Assembly: GCA_027943245.1 (NCBI GenBank)
Contig: JANDJZ010000065.1
Span: 62,001 to 126,000, forward strand
Direction of reading: 5' to 3'
Source: Acanthamoeba sp. SK_2022b
Lineage: Eukaryota > Discosea > Longamoebia > Acanthamoebidae
Length of the DNA: 64,000 bases
A model generated the notes under the pieces. It ran no database searches, was not told the origin of the DNA, and saw nothing but the letters and a program-made list of their open reading frames with translations. Made by a program: the position numbers and the translations under genes. Positions 12,701-23,800 of this stretch are shown here, one piece after another. Every line of letters starts with the position of its first letter. Within the stretch, counting starts at the first letter, position 1.

Positions 12701-15700
12701 TAGAGCAATCCGCTTGTATTCGCGAAGGTGTCCGAGTGTCCGCTTGACGATAGGACAATACGCATCAAGCCAAGCTTCCTCGCCAGAGCAGTCGAAGAAC
12801 ACACATGCTAGACGATCAAGCAGATCTCTGAAACCATAAAACGAAAGATAAGACTTCCATGTACCGTCACCAAGCAACCGAACGTGGGGCAGAATGCCGT
12901 ACAAATGATCTGTGATGTCCTGGGCAAAGGAACGCGCGTCTGCGAAGATGAAGATACTATTATCGCCTTTGGAGACGCCCAGATCTTGGACGCTCAGGAC
13001 CTCGTAACTCGTACGGCTTTGAATCAGGGACTTGTGATACTGTAGTGAGGCCCGAAGGTTGACGGGAGAGCAACTGAGCCAAAGCAACTTCGTTCCGGGA
13101 AAGGAAAGATAGTTGAAGGCCATCAGCGCCGCCACCGGATGAAACGGAACGCTCGGAGGGAGAACCACCAGACTGTTGCGTTGCCTGATCTGCTCGGCCA
13201 ACACCACCTAAGAGACCGAAGGAAGGTGAGTCTCACAAAGACGCATAGGTTAATAGACGCACCTGGTACTCCAGAAAAGGAGTCCCGTGAGGTATTTCGA
13301 GGTGATAGTCTTTCGCCCACATGTCTGAAGCGCATCGCTTCACCTCGGGTAGGACTGCTGACAATTTCAGTACAAATACACTTGTTAAAAACGCTCCGTC
13401 CGTACCTTTTCCTCGAGTCCTCATAAAGTCGTCAATCGAGTCCTATGAGAGGGGCATCAGCAGCCCGCTCCATTCACGAGGCAGGAATGAAGCAAGGCTA
13501 CCGAAATGGAAGTAAAGCTCTTGGTTACGTCCTGCTTGGTCGATTTAGTGCTACGGAGCTGAGACATCGTTACGACTGGTGCTGGCCCCGCTAGGCTCGA
13601 TTCATTCTGAAGCATCGCGGCTTAGTTTAATCTTGTGGTTTGGAATGAGCCGCTTACCTTTGCAGATTGTTCGAGCAATTCTGCTGTGTCATCCAAGAGT
13701 GCAGAAAAGTGGGTCGGCGCAGGCAACGAGTCTAACATCGACAGATACCTGTAAATCAACCCTAGGTGCGAAGGATTCTGAGATGGAGCAAACCAAAGGG
13801 GTGACACAGTCCAATGCGAACCTGTGCTATCTGCCCGGTCATCAAAGACGCAGTCTTTCTTCGCCTGTCGAATGAAGACCAGATCCTTCTGAAGATTAGC
13901 TAGAACCGCAGGGTAGTCACTCATTGTGGGCGTCTACCTCGCTCAAGTTCGAAAAGGCCTCATCATCCAAGAAGACAAGATTTGTCACCTGCTCCGGTAC
14001 TTCCTCTTGTCTCTCTGCAGCATCACGTAATGTTAGAGCAAAGGCCTGCGGTGATGTTGCGTGAACCAACCTGCAACTTGCTCAAGCATGAACTCCTCCT
14101 GATGATTGAACCTGATACCACGTGGCGGGTAAAAGGCTGGCGTGTGCAGCAAGCTCGCTGATTCACCGCGCGCTATACTCCACAGTGGTGGAAGGCGAAG
14201 CTCGAGTGTTTCGATCGGCTTCGAGCTCTCAATCTCCTGCAAGAAAGCATCGAGATATCTTACCAAGGCTAACTGTACCGAAGTCAGACACTAATCGGCA
14301 TCAGAGCGTGGAGGACGTGCAGCACCTTTGCATCGGAGATCAGAGGAACGGGCAAACTGTTGATGGCATCGCCTGGGAAGCGTAGCGGCTCGCCCCAGAG
14401 CTTCTCCACGAGACCTTTCATCTCTCGCTCGGTGGACAGGGCCAGGGGGAACTCGAGCGCTTGGCTGTCCTGTCGTGGCGCCGGACGCGTACGAGGAGGA
14501 ACATAGATGTGTAGGCGCTTCTCCCATAGCGGCAGAGGTATGGCCGGTTCTTCGATTAAGGGCACCGGCACTTGAAGAGAGTCAGGGCGGAGATTCTGCT
14601 GGCGCTTCATTCAAGTGGGTCCGTACCTGCTTCGTTTGCTTCGCCCGGTTCATCCTCTTCGATAGCAGAGAATGTGGGTATCTTGAAAGGAAGGTCAGCA
14701 TGCCGCTCCGGTGGCTCAGAGCTAGGAAGAGCGTAGAGTCCTGTTATGCCGACGAGATTAGAAATAGCGCTTGAGTGGCGGTACGGGCACGTAGTTACCG
14801 AGAAGGGCTGGAAGCTCTAAGTCAACGGACACTTCGCGGTTGTAGACCGCACTTTCGAGTGGCATCTGAAGAGCGTCACTCTTACCAAGGTCAAATGGTA
14901 ATTGATTTAGTTCGAGAAGATGCGGCCCGCAAGAAGCATAGCATGAGAAGCTCTCCTCGAGGATTGTCCGTTGCCTAGTCGTGGCTCCAGGTAGGATATC
15001 AACGACCTGCGGTTCTAGATAATATAGAACCCTTCGAGGGAATTAGCGCCAGGGAGAAATAACAAGTTATGATGAGCACGCACTCCTCTGGGTAAAGGCT
15101 CGCAAAGGCAAACATCTCCTTTGTTGACACATCGGAGGTGTAGCTGCGCAGGAGGGTACGAGCCAGCGCAGGATCGAAGTGACTCGTGGGCAATGCGCTT
15201 GAGGGGAGCTCGAAGCACTCGAATTCGAGTAGCTGCTTGTTTCGGTCGGCCTTGGCGTCTAAGAACATCTCCTCCGCAAACTCGGCTGTGTCTTGATCGT
15301 AGAAGACGGCCTCCGGCAAGCTCAAGCAGGGAGAAGGGGAAGCCGACGTAGAAGACGTAAGACAGCTTTCGGCCTCCCAATCGAGGTCGGTTCCAAGTCG
15401 TGCGAGATGATGGTTTCCCTCTTGCAGGAACAAGACGTAACACCAGTAGTCCCTGCATTAAATAATGCGCGAGTGTTAAGCTGCATGTAAGCAAATCAGA
15501 GCGCAACACACCATATCTCATGGTGCATGTCTTCTTCAAGTTGGGGAACCCGTAGAGTGGACATCAGGGCCAAGTTGTATGCATGCTCGTTCGACTTGAG
15601 CTCGAAGAAGTCTGCGGGAGGAAAATGTGTTACGCGACCCTTGCGCACATGCCTCTTCCTTTGCTAACACCCATGCATATTACCTCGATTCAGAAACTTG

Positions 15701-15708
15701 AGCCGCAT
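9781..15708 (-). CDS. SHOC1/ZIP2-like meiotic crossover protein (XPF family, inactive)
   Basis: Large multi-exon gene. SHOC1 (plants, mammals) and Zip2 (yeast) are ZMM proteins that stabilise recombination intermediates with an ERCC1-like partner (Spo16) to make class I crossovers. The ATG at 15708 opens MRLKFLNR, spliced to DFFELKSNEHAY, close to the plant SHOC1 N-terminus as I remember it. A middle block DAINSLPVPLISD (about 14350) also matches. At 13207-12500 lies a FANCM-like SF2 helicase region with ruined motifs: LPPSVPF for the P-loop, VFFDCSGEE for DEAH, IALSSSP for motif III. The XPF nuclease-like block (about 11060-10860) reads ALIERTLPDPIDMIF without the ERKxxxD catalytic set. The helix-hairpin-helix end is FLARCPMMTPFTAQLALAAA then LREFM (about 10480-10370). 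A CCHC knuckle is at 10002-9961. Introns are numerous, so the exact exon set is not fixed. Confidence 0.8.
9961..10002 (-). other. CCHC zinc knuckle in the SHOC1-like protein
   Basis: Fourteen residues CHSCGKSGHAAWQC fit CX2CX4HX4C exactly. They are in the same open frame as the helix-hairpin-helix block, with one in-frame 69-base intron between (about 10335-10267), and are followed by a basic tail rich in KRKQR and RSKRRRGR. Zinc knuckles of this type bind single-stranded nucleic acid or protein partners. Confidence 0.8.
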
Positions 15709-15866
15709 CGCTTGTCTAGTTTTTGAGCCGTTAGAGAAGTGAAGTGGAGTACCAGGGCGCCGGCGTGCTTGCTACGTATTTGCCGGCCCAGTTTTGCCTG
15801 CTCTTCTGTGGTCGTTTTCTTTCGCGAGCCTCCTCGCCCGAACAGTGCAAGTAGGAGCCCCTGACG
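15709..15866. promoter_or_regulatory. short divergent promoter, SHOC1-like / acidic protein
   Basis: Only 158 bases separate the deduced start codons of the SHOC1-like gene (-) and the acidic protein gene (+), so both must be driven from here or from within the opposite leader. I see no clear TATA box. Confidence 0.45.
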
Positions 15867-18800
15867 ATGCGGGGTAGGCCTTCGCTTACAGAACTCTCTA
15901 TGCAGCGAACAACAGACTTCGATCCTGCAGTGGTTGGTGGTGTACGTACACGATAAGAATTGACATTTCTGTAGCGCAACGAGACTTACCATGTAACACC
16001 CACAGGGTGTAGAGGCAGCGACCCCATCCGAACAGGCGCGTAGTGGCTCTCGAGTACCGTTTCGGTTCTTCCCATCCTTCGGCAGCAACCCACCACCGAC
16101 GGTTCATTCGGCAGCAACGGATCTGCGGAGGGAGGCAACTTTCACAGAGCAGGCACAGCCCGCTCTTGCCGTCCAGCGACAGATAGCCGCAGGCGCACCC
16201 ATACCCGCGACATTCCCTACTAGCGCCAGAGAGAGGCGTTCGCCGTTTTTCGCTTCGTCTCCGTTCTCGCCGGCGGGTCCCCTGCAATCACGACCCTCGT
16301 TCAACTTGCCATCTCGCCCACCGTTTTCTATTGGACGCTCGCGTCCTTCGAACCTCGTTTTCCCTGCGGTGGGGCGAGCCAACGCAGACGCTCATGTACT
16401 CTCGAACCCTTTCCTCGAGAGCGAGCTTGGCGTAACAGCCCCGAAGCGAGCGGACAGGGGTACCAGCTACGGGTCGGTTTTGAGTGTCAGCCGCAACCTT
16501 GCTACTACCGCCCAGGTACGGCTGCTCTCTAACCTGTATGATGAACAAGAGATGAGCGCTCAGGGCAAGTCCTCTTCCCACAGGAGCACCTGTTGGAACC
16601 ATCATGTGCCGAAGGTACAACGAGTTTGGAGCAAGAACGTACTTTACCGCTCGAGGAGATTGCCAGGGACCAAGTCGACGAGAAACCAGCGCACGACGTC
16701 AGCTGCGATCCAGCACTTAGCACAGGACGCGAAAGTTCCGATGAGGACAGCGACGAAGAGCGAGGCACATCTGGCGATCCCGAAGAGCAGGCGAGAAGCG
16801 AGGAAGCCTCGGACGAGTGGCCAAATCCTGCTGAAGCTCTCACCACACCTCCTGATGAACCAGCTCCCGAGCCTCTCGCGGAGGCCGCCGTAGCAATAGC
16901 ACCGAAGGTCGAAACGTCCGCACTCCGTGAAGCTGACTGCCCGAGAGAACCAACACTTTCCACGGAGTCGAGCGAAGATCGGACTAAGCCCGAAACGAGC
17001 GAACAGACGCCTTCGGTAGCTACCGAAGACCGAGCCCTTTCTGGATCTGCTGAGCATCTTTGTGAACTTGAGACGGTGGAACCAGCTCCCAAGGCTTCGG
17101 CGGAGGCTCAACTGGAAACGGGAGAAGCTCACCTTCTTGAATTCGCCGGACCTACATCGACAGAGCTTATCGAGTCGTTTGAAGACGGTGCACCTTCTGG
17201 AGCTGAGTTGGCGGAGCCGGCCGTGCCCCTTGCGCATAACCAAGTGGTGTGTTTCGAAGATAACGGGCCGTCGACGCAGATCGCGGAGAAGGCTTCACCG
17301 GTAGCAGGCCGAGAGCAAGAAGTTCGGCCACATGAGAGCGAGTTAGCGACAAGCGAGGCTGAAATCGAAGTAACAACGCCAGGCGAGCTGCATGAGCCGG
17401 AGGAGGAACCCCCGAAACATGACGCGGAAAGCACGGAATACGGAGCTAGCACGTTCCGGCAAAAACCACCGGCTAGCGGTGAAGCGGTAGAAGTAAACGC
17501 GAGTAACGGAATCGACGAGGTTAGAGAAATGGAACTCAAGACCACGCCGGCCGCGAACGGCGACAACCCATCGCCTATTTCCGACGAAAGCGTACCCACA
17601 GAGCAAACCAGCTGCAGCAACAAGACGGATCGCGACGAGGAAATCGAGGAAATGAGGCAGGCCACACGTCCTACTCCTCCGGACACTGAGGAAGAACCTG
17701 CTGAGACGAACAAGATCGAGAAGGTGAGTATACAGCAGACGGGCAAGGAGATAGGTATCGGGGTACGAGACGCGACAAACAAAAGCGAAGAGAGGTCGGA
17801 GATGGAGACGGAGGCGGACGGAGGAGACGAACACAGAGTGGAATGGGAAAACGAGAAACAAGAAACCAGAGTAGACGAAGTGCGAGCAATCGACGAGAAG
17901 GCGGACGTAGAGCAGGGCGGAGGACGACAGGAAAAGGAAGAGGGGATAGATCGAATGGTTGAAGAAGAGCAGCAGAGAGAGGAGGCCACCAACGAGCCAA
18001 TCAACTGGCTGCTCAAACTGGGCGAGAAGGAAGAACGCGAAGCTACGGAAAGTAGACCAAGCGAGAAGCCGACGTCATATACGGAACACGAGACCAGACA
18101 CGGCAGGGAGAGGGCTGTGCCGCGTGAGAACCTCGTCCTTCAACCTAGCAAGTGCGACGAGACAGGGCTTCGTACGGAGCTCGGGCCAATCGACGATGTG
18201 GATCGCAGCCCGAGGGTGTCCAGCGAGCCTCACCCAGCATGTACCGCAAGTACGCACATGTCCTACATCCGAGACTTGTTTCCTCTGCATCCGGTCTTAC
18301 CTAAAATTCGCTGATCAGGCGATCGACACCTCGACGCCGTTAGCCCTGGAGGGACGGAGGAGCGCGATGCGTGGCAACGCTTGCTGCGGCGTCTCAGAGA
18401 AAGCAACGACACTGGCCTAGTTGCTCGGGAGGATGCAGAAGAGGAGAGGAGCGCTACCTTCAGCGGTCTAGCGCGAGAAGAGACGCCAGGGGAGGGGCCG
18501 CAGTCGGACCGCGACCGAGGAAGCCGCAAGCGGCCTCTCGACGAGCCAGCTCTTCCACACTACGAGACGGCTGCCCCTTCAACTACGGAGGCGGGCCAGC
18601 GATGGGAGATGCACAAGGATACCACGTGCATCAACGCACCGACCACGCCTGTAGAAGGATCCGCTATCGACGCCAGTGGTGCGTCTTTGAGCTTCATGCC
18701 CTCGCCAAACCGCGCTAACCTTGTTTGTGCAGGCTTCCCTGGCTATTTGGTGTTTGAGTACGTACAACCGACAATGAACGAATTAGCAACCATGCTAATC

Positions 18801-18899
18801 AGCGAAGTGCTTGCGAAGGCTTGCGCTGGCGGGCATACCTCTCACGTTCAACAAGCCCAGCCCGCCTGCTTTCTGCACGGACAACTACAAGGTGCATAA
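15867..18899 (+). CDS. acidic disordered protein, unrecognised
   Basis: Predicted 943 residues. Exon 1, from the ATG at 15867, is MRGRPSLTELSMQRT and ends at 15941 before a GTACGT donor. Exon 2 is 16006-16515; exon 3 is 16584-18249 (donor GTACGC); exon 4 is 18319-18899. All four join in phase and contain no stop, whereas the long exon 3 has no ATG until about 17530, so an upstream start is required. The first 200 residues are Pro/Ser/Arg-rich; the bulk is Glu/Thr/Ser-rich with no evident fold. A candidate short ordered piece is INWLLKLGEKEE (about 18001). The C-terminus contains PGYLVFEYVQPTMNELATML, the only part that looks folded; a further in-frame 54-base intron (18679-18732) is possible. 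A 17580-region segment is shared with the START gene downstream. No function can be assigned. Confidence 0.6.
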
Positions 18900-19180
18900 T
18901 CTCGAAATTCGTGTGTAGCGCGTTGCGTGCGCAAGTTCACCCTTGCGCCCTTTTAGGCCCTAGGTTCAGGGAGGAAGAGGAAGAGAGCGAGGGTACTGCA
19001 CCCCAATGCGCAGCAGCCGAAACCAAAGCAACCTATGCAAGCTCAGCGCCCCTTTGGCTCAACAGAATGAAGAAGAACAACAGTTTCTTTTCTTTTTTTT
19101 TTTTAATTTATATTTCCCCTTTCTGTGCGGTGGTCTGAAACTCCTTGTCTATCGCTCTTGCTGGCGAGAGGAAGAGCAAG
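18900..19180. other. intergenic gap before PINX1-like gene
   Basis: No convincing gene. It holds a poly(T)-rich stretch near 19088-19105. A short leader of the next gene may lie in its right half, because the frame ahead of the ATG at 19181 is open back to about 19145 and resembles the PINX1 N-terminus (LAGERKSK). Confidence 0.4.
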
Positions 19181-20553
19181 ATGCCGAGGAAAGACCAACG
19201 CCCCTGTGATGATAGAAATCTTGCCTGGTCTACCGACAAGGGGCGATTTGGGTTCGTTGGGTCCCCCCTGTTCGGTCTCGGCCTTGTGCTGCGATTTTCA
19301 TCTTATTTCTTTAATTCACCAGATTCCAGATGCTGGAGAAGATGGGCTGGAAGGAAGGCAAAGGCTTGGGCGCAAACGAAGATGGAACCACGGAGCACAT
19401 CAAAGTCAAGAAGAAGATTGATAATCAGGGAATCGGAACCGAAACGGTAACCCACAACAAGAACTGGCTCGAAACCTCGGTTGCGTACGAATCTATCCTT
19501 GCCAACCTGAACGCTTCGTATGGCGCCAAGCCCGAAACAACCGGTATCTCGGCCATCGCTTCATAATCTCTTTACGATTAATTTCTCTCTCTAAATCTTG
19601 TAAACGCAAATTCAGAGGAGAAGGAAAAGCCTGCCCCCAAGCCGAAGGGCGTCGTTGGCAGGCCCAGAAAAGTGCTGTACGGACCCTGCACTCAAAGTTT
19701 TGTGCGAGGCTGACCCATGCTGCGCACAGATATTCTCGTATGCTGAGGGCAAAGGACCTGTCCAACTACTCGTCGGAGGACAAGAGCGCCATTTTCGGTG
19801 GTGTCCCTTACGGAACGGCAGCGCAGGAGAAGCTCTGCAAGGAGGAGGCCAAGGTCCAGGAGGTAGGAAGCGAGAGCGAGGTACATGTCATCCTTAGTAG
19901 TGTTCACCCTCTGGTGGTGGGCCTGACTGACAACCACGTTGGCCCTTGTTGGTGTGCACACGCGCAATCCAGGAAATGGAAGAGGAGGAGAGCAAGGAGG
20001 CCCGCGAGGAGGAGAAGCAGGAGGACAAGGGCGAAGAGGAAGAGGATAAAGAAACTGACATGGTCTCCGGAGTAACTACTACTACCAGTGCCGTCAGTCT
20101 TCAGGACTACTTTAAGATGAAAATGGGTACTATGCACTGATCTCTCATCTTGGGTACTCATTGTGTGCTGACACGACTCTGTTCCACCCTAAAACAGCCG
20201 AGATGGCGAGGAAGCGAGCAGGAGGCAACGCCACAGCGCAAGCAGTCTCTGAGGTCGCAGCCGCAGAGGCTCAACAGCCGCAGGCTGCTGTCGGCACCGA
20301 CGAGAAGACGCAGAAGAAAGACAAGAAGAGGAAGAGGGAAGCTGAGGCGGAGGAGGAAACGACAGAAGGGTCCAAGAAGGGCAAGAGCAAGAAGAACAAG
20401 AAGAACAAGAAGAACAAGAAGAACAAGAAGAGGAAGCAAGAGGAAGAGGACGCTGGCAAGTCAAAGAAGGACGATCGGAAGAAGAAGAAGAAGCAAAAGT
20501 GGGACGAAGAAAAGAAAAAGAGCAAGAAGAAGAGCAAGAAGTCCTCCGCGTGA
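19181..20553 (+). CDS. PINX1: PINX1-like G-patch protein
   Basis: PINX1 is a nucleolar G-patch protein that stimulates the DEAH helicase in ribosome/snoRNA maturation and, in animals and yeast, restrains telomerase. Exon 1 reads KDQRPCDDRNLAWSTDKGRFG; splicing about 19240-19325 continues FQMLEKMGWKEGKGLGANED, the G-patch, then HIKVKKKIDNQGIGTE and LANLNASYG. Later exons give KVLYGRF, AKDLSNYSSEDKSAIFGG, then TSAVSLQDYFKMKM, the conserved central block of the family. The C-terminal exon (from about 20200) is Ala-rich, then a long run of KKNK repeats up to the stop at 20551-20553. The start is uncertain: the ATG at 19181 is the first in frame, but similarity runs about a dozen codons upstream, so a small 5' exon may supply the true start. 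Lies on the same strand as the two flanking genes. Confidence 0.85.
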
Positions 20554-20863
20554 AAGCCACTCCAAATTAATATCCTTCGAATGCCTTTACAACACAAAAC
20601 TCTACGGAACGTTTCCTCATTTTTCCTGGCTGTTTTCTTTTCTGCAGCGACATGTCGCTGCTTGCCGCGTGAACTTCACCGGTTGCGACCGCTGGCCTCA
20701 ACTCCTTGGCTCGGTGTCAACTCACTCTCTATCGCAATAGACCTCGCAACGCGAAGAGAAGAGATTCAAAGGTTTTTGAGATACAGCTGTACACACTTTT
20801 TTCTGACAGACAACAATCCGTACGGGAAAGAGGGATTTCCATCTCCTGCCACTACTCTCCGCC
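20554..20863. other. intergenic gap, PINX1-like to START gene
   Basis: About 310 bases with no supported gene. Short open frames here do not resemble any family and lack splice logic. It should contain the 3' end of the PINX1-like gene and the promoter of the START gene. Confidence 0.4.
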
Positions 20864-23800
20864 ATGGTATTTGTTGAACCCTCTAAGTCGATCAACGTGC
20901 AAGGCCTTTGGTTGGATGAAAAGAGGAATCGTTTCTTCATACTGCAGCGACACAGGTGTGTTCCCTTCACTTGGCGCCAAGACACGCAACACTCATCCAC
21001 GAGGCATGTGGCCATGCGTTGTGGCGTTTGCGTGCCCTCCAGAGCGGCCGAAACTGCCCTTGGTTCCTCTCTCCAACTTATGAGGAACATGCTTGGCCCA
21101 GCCAGCGGGTACCACCTCCCTGGTGCGGGTATTCACTTGCTCGGCTTAACCTTGGAAGCCAACGCGCAGGGCCGATGGATATCGCATCATCGCGTCCACC
21201 TCGCCCTACTACCAAGTGGCTTCGGCCTTTGATCACCAGGAGATCCTCCAGGACTGGGTAGCCACGCCACCAGCGCTCAAATGTGCTTCTGGCAGCCTGC
21301 TGACGTGGGGGGGGGGCGTGACTTCTCTTGCACAATGCAGGGCTGGATCGAAGAGCACCTCATGCCCCTTGCGGAGCGAATGGAGAGCCGCGACTTCCGC
21401 ATACTCGCCCTCAAATACTTCTCGGGTGCGTTGTCCTCCAAGCGCCTGGTCCAGGCGCACATCTCGTTGTGGAGGGAGGGGGGAGCTGACGTTGGTGTTT
21501 ACCATCAGACTTGGCCCACGGAAAGCATTTCCACTTGCCCCGTATCGGGTCGGTACACGCTGATCTTCGTACGCCATTGACATCTCGCCCACTGGACAGA
21601 CCCTCTCTTCCACATCATGATTTATTGATCTCTCTCTCTCTCTCCTTTGGCAGACCGGCTGGACAAGCAGGAGGGGCTCGATGAACAGCTGAAGGACATA
21701 CCGGACGAAGAAGAGATAGCCGTGCTGGGCCCCGATAACCCGGAGGACGCAATCGACGAAGTGGACCTGGACACCGACGACGCCATGTCCCCCAGAAGCG
21801 ACGACCACACCGACGAATGGATAGGCAAGATCTTGGGGGGCACCAACGCCGGCCCCGATTCCTCGCCCTCCGAGAAGGCCAACGACCATGCAGCGCTTAC
21901 ATTCGACGAGAGCGCAGGGCTGGGTAGTGGCAACGGGGAGCAACTCGGGCCAAGCCTCCTCGCGGTACCGCCCCTTGAACGGCTCCGTCTCTCACTCCCC
22001 CCCCCACGCTGGGTCGCTCCGCCTTTCTAATGCACGGCTTCTCTACTCTCAGGAGGCTTCTGGCGCTGAGAACGGCGAGTCGGTGACCGAATGGCCGGGA
22101 CTGCAGTCGATGCCCGTGCGCGCCTCGGTCCTCAATCGCCACTACATGTGCATTCCGCTTAGGCCTGCGCTGTTCCCTCCCGCGCAATGCAGGTTCAGTA
22201 CACACAACCCGAGGCCGCCTTCACTTGGCTGCGTGGTATGGCCCGCGGCACCGAGGACGACGGGTGGCGATACGTCGAGGTACACCGCCGCGGTTTGGTG
22301 AGGCATCACCGCGCACCCTTACGCACAACTCCTCCTTGCCCACCAAGGAGGAAGCGGGCGTCACGTTCTACAAGAAGGAGCTGGAGGGCCCTGGCGGCAA
22401 GCGCGAGATTTATAAGGGCGTCGTCGTCATAGGTGCGTGCCCAGAGACGCTGGCATTTGTGGCGCTTGTGCGCTCTTGCAATTTCACTCTCTGCTAAATA
22501 CGCGTACGCCCGCCACCGCGCAGACGCCCCGGCCAAGAACATATTCGATATGATCAACAAGACGGACAAGTGGCCCAAGTGGGATCGGACGCTCAGCCAG
22601 GCGCAGCTCCTGGATAGGATCGACGACAGGAACGAGATCGTGCACCTGCGTATCAAGAGGTTCTTCCCGTCGTTCTCCTCCCTGGCGCAGGCCGTCAATA
22701 TGTCGAAGCGAGGTCCGTGTCTCGCGCAAGCTTCTTATGCGTGACCATGCGGAGTGTGTGGAACCGAGTCTGAGTTACTGTGTGTCATGTTAGGTGAGAA
22801 GGAGCGCGACATGGTCGTGTTCAAGTCCTGGGGCACGCACCAACGAGACTCCTACCTGGTCTATCTCAGGTCCTCCATCTCCTTCTTTGGTTTTTCGTAC
22901 GCTCTCCGTTGTCAAATGTTCACATGGCCACTACCACTACTCTTCATATCCGTAATGGTGATGCAGGAGCGTCGATTACGATAAGCTGGTGCCAGAGGCG
23001 GGCGTGATACGCATGGAAACCGACGGCTGCGGCTTCTTGGTGGAGCCCATGCACTCCATCTTTCCTTTGACCGCCTTCCGCTCCCCCCTGAATCAGTCGT
23101 CCGAGTTTGGGGCCTCGTCCATCGTCACGTTCGTGTCCGACATCGACTGGAAGGGCTGGTACGTCATCTCTCTGGCCTCCGCCGCACGACGCGCGGACAG
23201 TCAACAGACGCTGGGCTAGCTCATGTCACTCACCGCATCTGACGCCCTTCTCAACAACCGTAGGCTCACGCCGATCATGGGCGAATACGTTCATTTCACC
23301 AAGGTCATGCTCCTCAAAGAGATTCGGAACAGGTGCACCGCTCGCTGATGGTTGTTGGTGTTTTTTTTTTTTTTTTTTTTTTTTGTTTCCCGCTCACTCT
23401 GCGGGCCCAGTTTCGCGCCGGATCTGGCGTTCGTAGGGCGTAGGAGCACCACCAGTCTGCCGAGCCAAGAGGAGGAGCAGGTACTGCCTTGCTTTGTGTG
23501 CAGCTCGTTGAACGGCGGCGTTTACCTTCCCTCCCACTTCTCTATTTTTATTCTCATTTGTTTTGTTATTTCGCAGGAGTCTCAGCAGTACTCGCTCCAG
23601 TCGGCGATGAAGGGCTTCACCACGTTTGTCGAGGAGCGGAAGAAGCGGATGATCGAAGAACGAGAGCAAAGACAGAGGGATAAACGCGAGACGAGCGTCA
23701 GCGAGGACAGCGAGGAGGAGCGCGAGATCGGGATGCTCGATAAGCTCAGGGCCATGCTCGACGGTTCCAAACCCACGGACAAGTCCAGCAGGGAAGGAAC

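Noticed and set aside
15731..16287. Cys-rich minus-strand frame that could be spliced into a small protein
   Set aside because: It overlaps the in-phase 5' exons of the acidic gene, matches no family, and the plus-strand model joins three introns cleanly.
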